Positions 1-9,141 are shown, counted from the stretch's first letter. The stretch is DNA of 64,000 bases from Gammaproteobacteria bacterium CG_4_10_14_0_2_um_filter_38_22 (GCA_002793195.1 PFPT01000017.1:62001-126000), one strand, 5' to 3'. Made by a program: numbers and translations. Notes: a model not told the origin generated them from the sequence alone.

Positions 1-322
1 AACACATGATCGTGATTTAGATGGCATTCAGTTTTGCGATATGCCCTGGATTTTAGCACCAAACCATCTGCCCAGCTCGCTCCAAACCATTCAGCAACGC
101 ATTCAAATGCTATGGCCAAATCGTTACGCCCATTACGCAAAATTTTATGCCATGGGTGTTGATGCCTTTCATCTTGCTTCACAACTCACTTACATGCAGT
201 CACATCCGCAATCTGGCATGCCCGCTGCAACAGGTACTTTGTACTTAACACCCCAACATTATTTTTATCGTCAATTGGCTTGGGCAAAAATGACGAATGG
301 TCAACCGCAGCTTATTCAATAA
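1..322 (+). CDS. lpoA: LpoA (LppC/YraM) penicillin-binding protein activator, C-terminal end
   Basis: Only the last 106 or so codons are present; the frame is open from base 2, so the gene begins upstream of the window. The visible end carries LDGIQFCDMPW, followed by a helical segment and a LYLTPQHYFYRQLAWAKM-like ending, which is the typical C-terminus of the LpoA/LppC outer-membrane lipoprotein. In E. coli this protein activates PBP1A from the outer membrane; the C-terminal half has a periplasmic-binding-protein fold. The four genes lpoA-yraN-diaA-dolP occur in this same order in enterobacteria, which strongly supports the call. The stop overlaps the yraN start by 26 bases. Confidence 0.88.
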   Translation, partial: THDRDLDGIQFCDMPWILAPNHLPSSLQTIQQRIQMLWPNRYAHYAKFYAMGVDAFHLASQLTYMQSHPQSGMPAATGTLYLTPQHYFYRQLAWAKMTNGQPQLIQ

Positions 323-713
323 AAATTCGACCGCCATTGGCAAACTAGCGGAGAAAGATGCGCAGCATTTTTTAGAACAACACGGATTAACGTTGCTTGA
401 AAAAAATTTTATTACCTATAACTCAAATGGCAAAAAAACAGGTGAAATTGATCTCATCATGCAAGATGGCCTGTGTTTGGTTTTTACCGAAGTCAAAGCA
501 CGGAGCAACACAGCATACGGAAACACATTAGAGACAATCTCAAAACAAAAACAAAATCGCCTGATTCAAGCAGCAACACAATATCTCATTCAAAAAAACA
601 TGTACAATTCAGCCTATTGTCGTTTTGATGTAATCGGCATTGCTTGGAATCAACAAAATATACAAACTGAGCAGATTATGTGGATAAAAAATGCGTTTGA
701 AGTACAATACTGA
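297..713 (+). CDS. yraN: YraN, UPF0102 nuclease-fold protein
   Basis: A 138-residue protein of the UPF0102/YraN family, which has a restriction-endonuclease-like (PD-(D/E)XK) fold and is related to Holliday-junction-resolvase-type proteins; no firm biochemical role is established. The visible motif is GEIDLI (about residues 49-54) followed by TEVKAR (about 64-69), matching the E...D...ExK pattern of that fold. It overlaps the upstream lpoA end by 26 bases and precedes diaA by six bases, so it is translated within the lpoA-yraN-diaA-dolP operon. Length is usual for the family. Confidence 0.9.
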   Translation: MVNRSLFNKNSTAIGKLAEKDAQHFLEQHGLTLLEKNFITYNSNGKKTGEIDLIMQDGLCLVFTEVKARSNTAYGNTLETISKQKQNRLIQAATQYLIQKNMYNSAYCRFDVIGIAWNQQNIQTEQIMWIKNAFEVQY

Positions 714-1325
<612 letters not shown>

Positions 1326-1340
1326 TCCGGGAGATTTTAG

Positions 1341-1940
1341 ATGAAGCTGCATACTCTTTTTTCACGCCGCAGTCATAAACTAATCGGCATGCTATTTTTA
1401 ATACTCGGTTTATCCAGTTGTGTGCCAGCCGCATTGGTACTAGGCGCAACTGCTGGCGGAGCAGTGGTATATGATAAACGCAGCATGAAAACGATGGTTC
1501 AAGATCGCGATTCTGCACAGGCCGCTTCTAATTTAATTAACGCATCATCTGATTTACAACAAGGCACGCACATTTCAGTTGCTACCTTCAATCACATCAT
1601 GTTGCTTGTTGGACAAACCACAACGGAAGAACAGCGCACAACTGCTTACCAATTGGCATCTCAAGTAAAATACGTAAGTCGAGTTTATAACGAAATAACA
1701 ATCCAAAAACCCATATCCATGTGGCAGCGCAGCAAAGATTCTTGGATCACCACTAAAGTCAAAACAGAAATGATGGCAACATCAGGATTACACTCCACTC
1801 AAGTCAAAGTTGTCACTGAAAATGGGGTTGTTTATTTAATGGGGATGTTAACGCCACAACAATCTGAACTGGCAACAAATGTTGCACGTCGTATTGACGG
1901 TGTTCGTGAAGTGGTAAAAGTATTCCAAAATCAACAATAA
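1341..1940 (+). CDS. dolP: DolP (YraP) BON-domain outer-membrane lipoprotein
   Basis: A 199-residue lipoprotein with a signal sequence ending in the lipobox LSSC (Cys about residue 27) and Val at +2, which predicts sorting to the outer membrane. Two BON domains follow: about residues 50-115 (RDSAQAASNLI start) and 123-195 (SWITTKVKTEMM ... VKVVTENGVVYLMGML). Dual-BON DolP/YraP binds anionic phospholipid and supports outer-membrane integrity and amidase regulation in E. coli. GGGAG stands seven bases before the ATG. Last gene of the lpoA-yraN-diaA-dolP block. Confidence 0.9.
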   Translation: MKLHTLFSRRSHKLIGMLFLILGLSSCVPAALVLGATAGGAVVYDKRSMKTMVQDRDSAQAASNLINASSDLQQGTHISVATFNHIMLLVGQTTTEEQRTTAYQLASQVKYVSRVYNEITIQKPISMWQRSKDSWITTKVKTEMMATSGLHSTQVKVVTENGVVYLMGMLTPQQSELATNVARRIDGVREVVKVFQNQQ

Positions 1941-1952
1941 GCGGATCAATAG

Positions 1953-2645
1953 ATGTCGGGACATATTGCCTCACTGATTCAAATCATCTGCATCGCAGCC
2001 ATTCCACTCATTTTCGCGATTACGTTACATGAAGCAGCGCACGGATGGATGGCAAGCAAATTAGGCGATCAAACAGCTCGGATCATGGGTCGCGTCAGTT
2101 TAAATCCGCTTCGACATATCGACCCATTCGGCACAGTTATTTTACCGCTACTGATGTTATCATTTGGGGGGTTTATTTTTGGATGGGCAAAACCCGTACC
2201 TATTGCATGGCAACATTTGCGGCATCCACGGCGCGACATGGCATTAGTAGGCGCAGCAGGTCCAGCTGCTAATTTACTCATGGCGCTTTTCTGGGGAATC
2301 ATTGCCAAAGCCAGCCATCTTGTTTTTATTAGTCCACACACACAGGACATGCTGCGTTCCACTGCACTCTTTATTCATCTCACTTCTCGTTTTGGCATCA
2401 TGATTAATTGCGTGCTACTCGTCATCAATTTAATTCCCATTCCACCGCTCGACGGTAGTCGCATTGTTTCTAGCATATTATCGCCCCAACTAGCGCGAAA
2501 ATATGATCGCTTTGAAGCTTATGGCTTATGGATTTTTTTAGGTTTATTGATACTACTTTACTTTACAAATTCAATGTGGATCATCTTGGGCCCCATCAAT
2601 GACCTCATTCAATGGATTTATCAGCTTCTTGCGCTTCCCGCCTAA
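1953..2645 (+). CDS. Site-2 protease family (M50) membrane metalloprotease
   Basis: A 230-residue polytopic protein with the zinc motif HEAAH at residues 26-30 in the first membrane segment and a C-terminal NLIPIPPLDGSR motif carrying the third ligand Asp. This is the small S2P/M50 group without a PDZ domain, widespread in bacteria and of unknown substrate. A GFIFGWAKPVPI stretch is typical of the group. It starts 12 bases after dolP with a CGGA ribosome-binding site, so it may be co-transcribed, and is followed within eight bases by the glycosyltransferase gene. Confidence 0.9.
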   Translation: MSGHIASLIQIICIAAIPLIFAITLHEAAHGWMASKLGDQTARIMGRVSLNPLRHIDPFGTVILPLLMLSFGGFIFGWAKPVPIAWQHLRHPRRDMALVGAAGPAANLLMALFWGIIAKASHLVFISPHTQDMLRSTALFIHLTSRFGIMINCVLLVINLIPIPPLDGSRIVSSILSPQLARKYDRFEAYGLWIFLGLLILLYFTNSMWIILGPINDLIQWIYQLLALPA

Positions 2646-2653
2646 GGTGTTTT

Positions 2654-3823
2654 ATGACAACCGAAAAACCAATTTCACGCGCGTCATTTTTTAAAATCAT
2701 ATTATTATGGCTGCCAATTGCATTATGGTATCTTGCCGGATTTTCTTTTTCACATTTTTATTTATTCTTTCATCAAGTTGATGCTTTTTATTACCACGCA
2801 GGAAATCATTGGCTACATCAAAAACCACTCTACAATGGCGAAGGCAATGGATTTGTCTACTTTCCAACAACCGCCGCACTATTATCGCCACTGACTTTAT
2901 TGCCACTAAAACCATTCGAACTGATTTATCGGATTATTTCTGTTTCTATTTTAACGCTGGGAATTTACGCTTTTGCAACTCACATCGGAACAAAAAATAT
3001 AAAACAGACTTTTTTTATCACCTTATTAGCAACCATGCTAACCTCTCAAGCCGCTATTTTTGTCGGCCAATTACATATCATGACAACTGGACTCATGTTA
3101 CTTGCTTACACAAAAATTGCGCGCGAACAATATTGGGGAGCAGCAATACTATTAGCACTCAGCCTCGCACTTAAACCTACTTCTATTATTCTTTTTTTGC
3201 TGGCACTGGGTATATTCCCCAAACTCAGCTTACGATTATTGCTCATCACCGTCATTGTCTTTGGGTTATCTTTTATATTACAGTCACCCGATTATGTTTT
3301 AAGCCAATACGCTTCTTTTGCCAATAGTTTTCATGTTGCAATGCATCACGATGCGGATAATCCACAACAATGGGCAACTTTTTTTGGCATGCTGGCTTTT
3401 TACACCCATTGGCATATCGATGGAACACCCCAATTTATCACGCGTATTATTTTTGCAGGAATCGTGTTTGCATTATGTTGGATTGCAAAAAGAAGATTCA
3501 CTATTCATGATGCTATTTATTTTATAGTTGCTTTGGGAATGTGTTATTTAATGCTGTTTAATTCTCGAACCGAAAGTAACGACTACATCATGGTAACACC
3601 ATTGGTCGGTTATTCTTTAGCGCTTGCTTATCAGCAAAAAAATCGCATCGCTATTTATGGGTTAAGCACTGTAATTTTATTCATTGCAGCAAGTTGGAAT
3701 CTCAGCAAATGGCTAACACCGCACAATAATATTTGGATTAACCCAACTGTGATCTCTTTTTATGTAATTTACTTATTAAAATCTATGTACTTAAATAGCA
3801 AACAACTACAAAATAAAAAATAA
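2654..3823 (+). CDS. GT87-like (DUF2029) polyprenol-phosphate-dependent mannosyltransferase
   Basis: About 389 residues with eight or more membrane segments. An acidic loop after the first segment (HQVDAFYYHAG) and a YNGEGNGFVYFPTTAALLSPL stretch resemble the DUF2029/GT87 fold, a GT-C type enzyme that takes mannose from polyprenyl-phosphate-mannose. ATG at 2654 is chosen because it has an AAGG site and avoids the overlap with the protease that an earlier ATG at 2612 would give. The next gene, 14 bases downstream, could make exactly the lipid-linked donor this enzyme would use, so the two probably act together in surface glycan modification. The acceptor is unknown. Confidence 0.72.
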   Translation: MTTEKPISRASFFKIILLWLPIALWYLAGFSFSHFYLFFHQVDAFYYHAGNHWLHQKPLYNGEGNGFVYFPTTAALLSPLTLLPLKPFELIYRIISVSILTLGIYAFATHIGTKNIKQTFFITLLATMLTSQAAIFVGQLHIMTTGLMLLAYTKIAREQYWGAAILLALSLALKPTSIILFLLALGIFPKLSLRLLLITVIVFGLSFILQSPDYVLSQYASFANSFHVAMHHDADNPQQWATFFGMLAFYTHWHIDGTPQFITRIIFAGIVFALCWIAKRRFTIHDAIYFIVALGMCYLMLFNSRTESNDYIMVTPLVGYSLALAYQQKNRIAIYGLSTVILFIAASWNLSKWLTPHNNIWINPTVISFYVIYLLKSMYLNSKQLQNKK

Positions 3824-3837
3824 TCGAGAGTATTGCC

Positions 3838-4956
3838 TTGCAAAAAGTTATTATTATCATTCCCACTTACAACGAATCAGAAAATATCAGATCCATCTTA
3901 GATGCACTGCAACGTGTTTTTTTAAAAATTCAAAATTATGAAATGGGTATTCTGGTTTATGACAGCAATTCGCCCGATAAAACGGCTCATATTGTACGTG
4001 ATTATCAAACTCAACACCCCAACGTTTATTTAGTGATTGAAGAAAAAAAATCGGGGCTGGGAAATGCTTACATTCAGTCGATGCAGTATGCATACAAAAA
4101 ACTCAATGCCGATATTATTTTTGAATTTGACGCGGATGGTTCACATCGCCCTGATTACTTACCTGCAATGATAAAGGAATTTGATCATGGCGCTGATGTT
4201 GTTGTGGGTAGTCGCTATGTGAAAGGCGGCAGCATTCCAAAAGATTGGGCACCGCACCGAAAGTTATTATCTGTTTTTGGCAATGTGGCATCACGTATTG
4301 TATTGCATCCAAAAATAAAAGATTACACATCCGGATTTCGCGGTACGCGCGCCACTTTCCTAAAAAAAATAGACTTGAATAACTTAAGATCAAAGGGCTA
4401 TGCTTACAAAATTCAGCTGATGTGGGAACTGCATTTATTACGCGCTAATATCGTTGAATTTCCCATTCAATTTATTGATCGTGAAAAAGGCAACAGTAAA
4501 TTACCGAAAAATAATGCAATAGAATCACTATGGTTAATTTTCTATTTGCGTTACCGACAATTAAAACGTTATCTTAAAGTCTGCCTCGTTGGCGGCATAG
4601 GCATCACAATACAATTAATGTTTTTCAATTTGCTTCGTCATTTCATACATCCCGCTTTTGCAAACATCATTAGCGTTGAAATTGCGATCATCTCAAATTT
4701 TATGATTAATAATTTTTTCACTTTTTCAGACAAAGCATTCAAAAAATCTCACCCTATAAAAACGCGTATTAAAAAATTTTTACAATTTAACTTTTTCTCA
4801 CTGGGGTCAATTGCCATACAAACGAGCATGATTTTTTTGGGTGGCTATTTTTTTGGCCATGCTGCATTAAAAGATAATTTATACGTATTATTAGGAATTG
4901 GATTAGGCTCTATTTTAAACTATAAGATTTATCATCACGTTGTATGGAAAAAATAA
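3838..4956 (+). CDS. GT2 polyprenol-phosphate sugar transferase with C-terminal GtrA domain
   Basis: 372 residues. The N-terminal part (1-230) is a family 2 glycosyltransferase of the dolichyl-phosphate mannose synthase type: IIIPTYNESENI at the start, FDADGSHRPDYL near 100 for the metal-binding DxD region, and a TSGFRGTRATFLKKI segment. Residues about 235-372 form four membrane helices of the GtrA/DPMS-associated family (YLKVCLVGGIGI). Such fusions make lipid-phosphate-linked hexose and may flip it. The start is TTG at 3838 with GAGAG seven bases upstream. It ends in the convergent gap of 17 bases before the ankyrin gene. Confidence 0.85.
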   Translation: MQKVIIIIPTYNESENIRSILDALQRVFLKIQNYEMGILVYDSNSPDKTAHIVRDYQTQHPNVYLVIEEKKSGLGNAYIQSMQYAYKKLNADIIFEFDADGSHRPDYLPAMIKEFDHGADVVVGSRYVKGGSIPKDWAPHRKLLSVFGNVASRIVLHPKIKDYTSGFRGTRATFLKKIDLNNLRSKGYAYKIQLMWELHLLRANIVEFPIQFIDREKGNSKLPKNNAIESLWLIFYLRYRQLKRYLKVCLVGGIGITIQLMFFNLLRHFIHPAFANIISVEIAIISNFMINNFFTFSDKAFKKSHPIKTRIKKFLQFNFFSLGSIAIQTSMIFLGGYFFGHAALKDNLYVLLGIGLGSILNYKIYHHVVWKK

Positions 4957-4973
4957 ATCCATTCAAACTAAAA

Positions 4974-6389
4974 TCAATCCTCAAACACATCGGCACCCAT
5001 TTTTAACATCTTCCGAAAATTCTCACCCGATGCTGTTTTTTGATGAAGATAATAAGCTGTGAGATAACTATTTGGGATATATTCCAATCCTTTTGTTTTA
5101 ACAATTGAAACCAGTTTATTAATACGCTCACGATCCGCTGGATTCGCTGCCGAACAAGATTCAAATAAAATAGCGCATAAAATTTCAGCGATGGTAGCGC
5201 GATGTTTTTGATCTGCTGTTCTAAAATTCTGAATAAAATAATCCAGTGATCGCATTTGATCCCACTCTCGCCAATCCTGATATAATGACATGGCTTCATT
5301 TTTGTCTTTCAGTAACCGTTCACCCGATTTTTCAGGGTCATTCATACATAACATATAAAATAAAGTGGGAATACAGGCTTCAATATTCGCCCATGAACAA
5401 TTTCCAGCAATTTGTGCGCGCAAAGGGATTGACCCAATTTCTTGCAAACCCAAATTCACGGGCAACATTTTATGAAATACAGGCATAATTTGTCGCACAT
5501 AAATTAATTCCGCAACATATTCTGGCGTTAATTTCCACGGCTTATTCATGTAATAAATTTTTACTTTATTTTCTGTTTCCTCAACTGTTTCCGATTGATG
5601 TTCGTATGTAGCACGATCACAAACCGCTAACAAATTTCCAGCACGTACTAATGTTAAAGCATGACCTTCTTGCGCAACCGGAATGATTAATGGATCCTCT
5701 TCAATCCATGGTGTGATTTTATCCATATGTTTTTCATAATCGACATTATAATGCTGCAGACGAATTAGTTTTGACGCACGCGACAATGCACCCATAACCG
5801 TACGCAATTTTACAAATTCCTTTTCCCACTGACGTGCCGCAAAGTTATATCGGAAATCATGCAAAGACTTTCGCAATGCATCTAACGTGAATTCTAAAAT
5901 AAACCCCTCAAGCGATACTTCGACAAACTCTGCTTTCGCATTAACAATATCAACAAAACCTTGTAACTCGAATCGATGTCCCAACATCTTTGCATTAATA
6001 AAATCATTTGCAAATTGTAATTTTGCGCCATGTTCTATTAGTAAATTTTTTAATTCTTTTTGATCACGCAGTAAAGGTTTTACTAATACAGCCATACCAG
6101 AAACCGTATACGCATTTGGATTAGCGCCTGCTTTTAGCAATAAAGCACAAAGTTCCAAATTGTGATTATCAATTGCCCAATGCAATGCAGTATGACCAAT
6201 CAAGTCAGGGAAATTCACATCCGGCTTACAGGCTAAAATGGCTTTGGCTTTGTCAACATCATCCATAATGCACGTTTCAATAAGTGGCGTGTAACCATAT
6301 TCATCAATAAAATTAAGATGCTCATTGGCATGCGCTTCACGAGTGACATCAGCTAACGTACCTTTAATAATGGCATCTGCAATTGTCAT
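4974..6389 (-). CDS. AnkH-like ankyrin-repeat protein with cysteine-protease-like domain; candidate Dot/Icm effector
   Basis: 471 residues when started at ATG 6389, which has AGGA at good spacing; an in-frame GTG at 6404 would overlap the upstream gene. Ankyrin-type repeats cover about residues 1-125, the clearest being GHTALHWAIDNHNLELCALLLKAGANPN minus its ends (66-92) and YGYTPLIETC (31-40). The rest is a larger alpha/beta region containing EGHALTLV (His243), VCDRAT (Asp258) and AGNCSWAN (Cys331), a plausible cysteine-protease-like set. Architecture and motifs recall AnkH/LegA3, a core Legionella Dot/Icm effector reported to have ankyrin repeats plus a cysteine-protease-like domain. I infer homology; secretion and activity are not visible in the sequence. 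It lies seven bases after the Ig-domain gene and is probably co-transcribed. Confidence 0.72.
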   Translation of the reverse strand: MTIADAIIKGTLADVTREAHANEHLNFIDEYGYTPLIETCIMDDVDKAKAILACKPDVNFPDLIGHTALHWAIDNHNLELCALLLKAGANPNAYTVSGMAVLVKPLLRDQKELKNLLIEHGAKLQFANDFINAKMLGHRFELQGFVDIVNAKAEFVEVSLEGFILEFTLDALRKSLHDFRYNFAARQWEKEFVKLRTVMGALSRASKLIRLQHYNVDYEKHMDKITPWIEEDPLIIPVAQEGHALTLVRAGNLLAVCDRATYEHQSETVEETENKVKIYYMNKPWKLTPEYVAELIYVRQIMPVFHKMLPVNLGLQEIGSIPLRAQIAGNCSWANIEACIPTLFYMLCMNDPEKSGERLLKDKNEAMSLYQDWREWDQMRSLDYFIQNFRTADQKHRATIAEILCAILFESCSAANPADRERINKLVSIVKTKGLEYIPNSYLTAYYLHQKTASGENFRKMLKMGADVFED

Positions 6390-6396
6390 AAAAATC

Positions 6397-6987
6397 CTAA
6401 CCACCTGGTTTTGGTGTTATATTCGGTGTTGCACGCGCTATCGCTTGTTGTTGTAATTTCGCGGATGGTGATGGCGTTAATTCAGGCGCATTTTCTGCGC
6501 GATTTTCCGCTTCAGGATTATTGGCTGTTTGTTGCGATAATCTTTTATCATCGCCCATGGGTTGATTGGCAAACTTTTCATGCGGCTTAATTGTGCTACC
6601 CATCATTGCTGCATCATTCATGGCATTTGCAATCTGTGATCGCGGCGTATCTAAATCATGCCGCGTATCATGCACAATCATAATTGCAGCACGCTGCTCT
6701 TTAATAGGCGCTTCAACAACCGAAAGCGCAACAACCTGATCACGACTAGTCGCTGCGCTTTTAAAAGTGATTGTGTAATAGGCACGCGGTGAAACTTGCA
6801 TCGGTCTGCCACGTAACACACCTACTTTATTTTCAACAGATAATTCCAACCCCATTGGCAAAGCAGGATCAACTGAAACCGCCTCAATAACCCCATCATC
6901 GTTTTGCAATATAATTGGGGAAAGCATTAATCCTTTCACAGCAAGGATAGGTTTCATTTCTTTGGGTTTAGTATGTTGAATATTCAT
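6397..6987 (-). CDS. Putative Ig (He_PIG-like) domain protein, Pro/Ala-rich tail
   Basis: 196 residues if started at ATG 6987. Residues about 38-80 (DPALPMGLELS ... GVLRGRPMQVSPRAYYTI) match the putative-Ig He_PIG repeat, usually found in surface adhesins. Here there is no signal peptide, so the protein looks cytoplasmic or is exported another way. The C-terminal third is low-complexity, rich in Ala, Pro, Asn and Gln, and ends PNITPKPGG. A near-perfect extended -10 lies seven bases before this ATG with no ribosome-binding site, so either the message is leaderless or translation begins at ATG 6957 (MKPILAVKG). It sits directly upstream of the AnkH-like gene and may be its partner. Function unknown. 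Confidence 0.6.
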   Translation of the reverse strand: MNIQHTKPKEMKPILAVKGLMLSPIILQNDDGVIEAVSVDPALPMGLELSVENKVGVLRGRPMQVSPRAYYTITFKSAATSRDQVVALSVVEAPIKEQRAAIMIVHDTRHDLDTPRSQIANAMNDAAMMGSTIKPHEKFANQPMGDDKRLSQQTANNPEAENRAENAPELTPSPSAKLQQQAIARATPNITPKPGG

Positions 6988-6994
6988 GATAAGA

Positions 6995-7003
6995 ATTATA
7001 GCA
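6995..7003 (-). promoter_or_regulatory. Extended -10 promoter of the Ig-domain/ankyrin pair
   Basis: On the minus strand TGC directly precedes a perfect TATAAT, seven bases before ATG 6987. There is no convincing -35, as expected for an extended -10. The predicted start of transcription falls at or next to the ATG. Confidence 0.6.
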
Positions 7004-7010
7004 TTCTATC

Positions 7011-7064
7011 CTGATCATCCAAAAAATATGTTAGAATTTTTCAAGTCAAAATGTACTGATCATC
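7011..7064. repeat. Direct repeat CTGATCATC (two copies) in a divergent promoter
   Basis: CTGATCATC occurs at 7011-7019 and again at 7056-7064, 45 bases apart, between the Ig-domain gene and the PAP2 gene. Each contains the palindrome TGATCA. The spacing is about four helical turns, so two protein dimers could sit on one face. The complement reads GATGATCAG, close to the repeat before the gene at 43058. Confidence 0.5.
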
Positions 7065-7074
7065 AAAGAAAAAT

Positions 7075-8040
7075 ATGCCGCTCCGACAGATAGTTACCTC
7101 ATTTTACAAAGCACACGTGACCTTTTCTGATCGTATTTTTCTCGCTTTTGTCACTTTTGGTTTAATCAGTGGAATCAGCCTGTTACTACTAAATCGATTT
7201 GACTTTCATTACACAGCCATCCCTTTATTCTTACCAAATGTGCCTTTTTTATCTATTATTCAAGTGGTACTGTCACTGTTATTTGGGTGCGCTTTATTAA
7301 TTCAAGGCATGTATACGCGCTTATTATCACCACGCTCATCTTGCTTCATGCTGGCCATGGGGTTTTTTTTCTGCGCACTCTTAATTAATTTATTATTTGC
7401 CACTGCATTACAGTCGACGCCTTTTCCACCCATTGATCAAACCCTTGCAAAAATAGACCAATGGATGGGAATTGATACACCTTCCATCATGGCATGGACA
7501 CATCACCACCCACATCTTCATCATCTTTTTCAAACGGCTTACCATAGCTTAATTTTACAACTAATTTTATCACCCTTTTTATTGGGATTATTTAACACAC
7601 GGAAGTCGTTGAGTGTTTTTTTTATTGCTGAAGTCAGTACTTTTTTAATAGGTGGTTTTATTTATTATTTTTTTCCAACCACAGCACCTTCAGGTATTTT
7701 TCACAGCCCTTATTTTTCTATTGCGCAACACGACACCTCAATGCGATTTTATGATCTCCATCATTTTTTAAAAGTACCTACTGACAAAGGAGGGTTAATT
7801 GCATTCCCATCCTTTCATGTTGTATGGGCAATCCTAATTTGTTACGCCTGGATCAATAAAAAAATTATTTTTTATCCTTTGGTCTTTTTTAATTTGATTG
7901 TCATTGCTTCAACCGTATTTTTGGGTTGGCATTATTTCACAGATGTCATTGGTGGCGGAGTATTAGCCATTGCTGGAATTGTTTTTGCTGAATGGGCTTG
8001 GAAAAAAAGTGTCGCAACTGATCAAAATAAAAGGCAATAA
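7075..8040 (+). CDS. PAP2-family membrane phosphatase (inositolphosphotransferase-like)
   Basis: 321 residues with about six membrane segments. The family motifs are in the C-terminal half: FPSFHVVWA with His248 (PSGH-type motif) and GWHYFTDVIGG with His286 and Asp290 (SRxxxxxHxxxD-type motif). The GWHYFTD form and the long N-terminal membrane region match the PAP2_3/Aur1-like group, which moves phospho-head-groups between lipids or removes lipid phosphates at the inner membrane. Substrate unknown. The gene is divergent from the Ig-domain/ankyrin pair; its ribosome-binding site is weak (AAAGAA). Confidence 0.82.
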   Translation: MPLRQIVTSFYKAHVTFSDRIFLAFVTFGLISGISLLLLNRFDFHYTAIPLFLPNVPFLSIIQVVLSLLFGCALLIQGMYTRLLSPRSSCFMLAMGFFFCALLINLLFATALQSTPFPPIDQTLAKIDQWMGIDTPSIMAWTHHHPHLHHLFQTAYHSLILQLILSPFLLGLFNTRKSLSVFFIAEVSTFLIGGFIYYFFPTTAPSGIFHSPYFSIAQHDTSMRFYDLHHFLKVPTDKGGLIAFPSFHVVWAILICYAWINKKIIFYPLVFFNLIVIASTVFLGWHYFTDVIGGGVLAIAGIVFAEWAWKKSVATDQNKRQ

Positions 8041-8104
8041 GCAGTAAATAAAAAATTGCCATTGATAGAAAACAAGCAGCCATTAATGCATTACAAATAA
8101 TATT

Positions 8105-8494
8105 TTATTTAACGACTTTCAATGAAGGACGTGGATCTTTCGAGTGTGTTGGCGGTTCATGATCAGGCGGAATATCATCATCACTTTCTTCATGATCAAA
8201 CATCATGCCACGACCGTTTTCAACCGCATAAATTCCCAGAATCGACATAATGGGAAGACGAATACGATGCAAAACACCTGAAAACCGCGCATCAAAACTC
8301 ACCCAATCATTTGCCATGGATAAATTATTGACCGCTTGCGGCGCAATATTCAAAACAATTCGACCATCTTTCACATATTGCTGAGGAACATTAACACCCG
8401 GTTGTTCTACATCAACTAATAAATGCGGCGTTAATGCATTCGCTACTATCCATTCATTTAATGCGCGAAGAAAATAAGGTCTGCTCGGCGTCAT
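8105..8494 (-). CDS. sspB: ClpXP protease specificity-enhancing factor SspB
   Basis: 129 residues. The N-terminal 105 or so residues match the SspB fold (RPYFLRALNEWIV ... HLLVD ... IVLNIAPQAV ... SFDARFSG). After an acidic, disordered linker the protein ends RPSLKVVK, matching the conserved C-terminal tail that docks on the ClpX zinc domain. SspB delivers ssrA-tagged and other substrates to ClpXP. It follows sspA by 14 bases, as usual in beta- and gammaproteobacteria. Confidence 0.95.
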   Translation of the reverse strand: MTPSRPYFLRALNEWIVANALTPHLLVDVEQPGVNVPQQYVKDGRIVLNIAPQAVNNLSMANDWVSFDARFSGVLHRIRLPIMSILGIYAVENGRGMMFDHEESDDDIPPDHEPPTHSKDPRPSLKVVK

Positions 8495-8508
8495 ACAATC
8501 ATTCCAAA

Positions 8509-9141
8509 TTAGACAATTTCTTGCATCTCACGCTCAACTTCAGTCAAGCTTGCTTGAAATGCTTCACGCGCAAAAACACGTGATTGGTATTTTAAAATTG
8601 ATTTTGCAGAAGGCGGCAATGTAATGCCGAATAATGGCAAACGCCATAATAAAGGCGCAATACGACAATCTACTAATGTAAACTCTTCGCTTAAAAAATA
8701 ATTGGATTCTGCGAAAACAGGCGTCAACGTTACCAACATATCTCGTAATGCTTTCCGTGCATCTTCTTTTTGCGCGGACGTTGAATCTGCTTTTTCAATA
8801 ATTCTTGCCAGACCATACCAATCGCTTTCAATGCGCTGCAGCATCAACCGACTTTTTGCGCGCGCAATGGGGTAAACAGGCAGTAAAGGTGGATGCGGGA
8901 AACGCTCATCCAAATATTCCATAATGACATCAACGTCATACAACACTAAATCACGATCAACTAGCGTAGGGAAAGTGCCATATGGATTCAATGAAAGCAA
9001 ATCTTCATCTGGTTTATTTACATCAATACTGAGCACATCGACAGTGACTCCTTTTTCAGCAAGCACAATTCGTGCTTGATGGCTGTCGAGATCAGCAGGT
9101 CCCGAATACAACGTCATTATAGATCTTTTCAAAACGGTCAT
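8509..9141 (-). CDS. sspA: Stringent starvation protein A (GST-like RNA-polymerase-associated protein)
   Basis: About 210 residues with a thioredoxin-like N-terminal domain (MTLYSGPADLDSHQARIVLAEKG) and an all-helical GST C-terminal domain. The PHPP stretch near residue 80 matches the surface PHP motif E. coli SspA needs for its role at RNA polymerase. ATG 9141 aligns with the known start; an upstream in-frame ATG at 9177 would add 12 unrelated residues. It follows rpsI by 45 bases. In many gammaproteobacteria petABC lies between rpsI and sspA, but here it is absent. Confidence 0.94.
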   Translation of the reverse strand: MTVLKRSIMTLYSGPADLDSHQARIVLAEKGVTVDVLSIDVNKPDEDLLSLNPYGTFPTLVDRDLVLYDVDVIMEYLDERFPHPPLLPVYPIARAKSRLMLQRIESDWYGLARIIEKADSTSAQKEDARKALRDMLVTLTPVFAESNYFLSEEFTLVDCRIAPLLWRLPLFGITLPPSAKSILKYQSRVFAREAFQASLTEVEREMQEIV

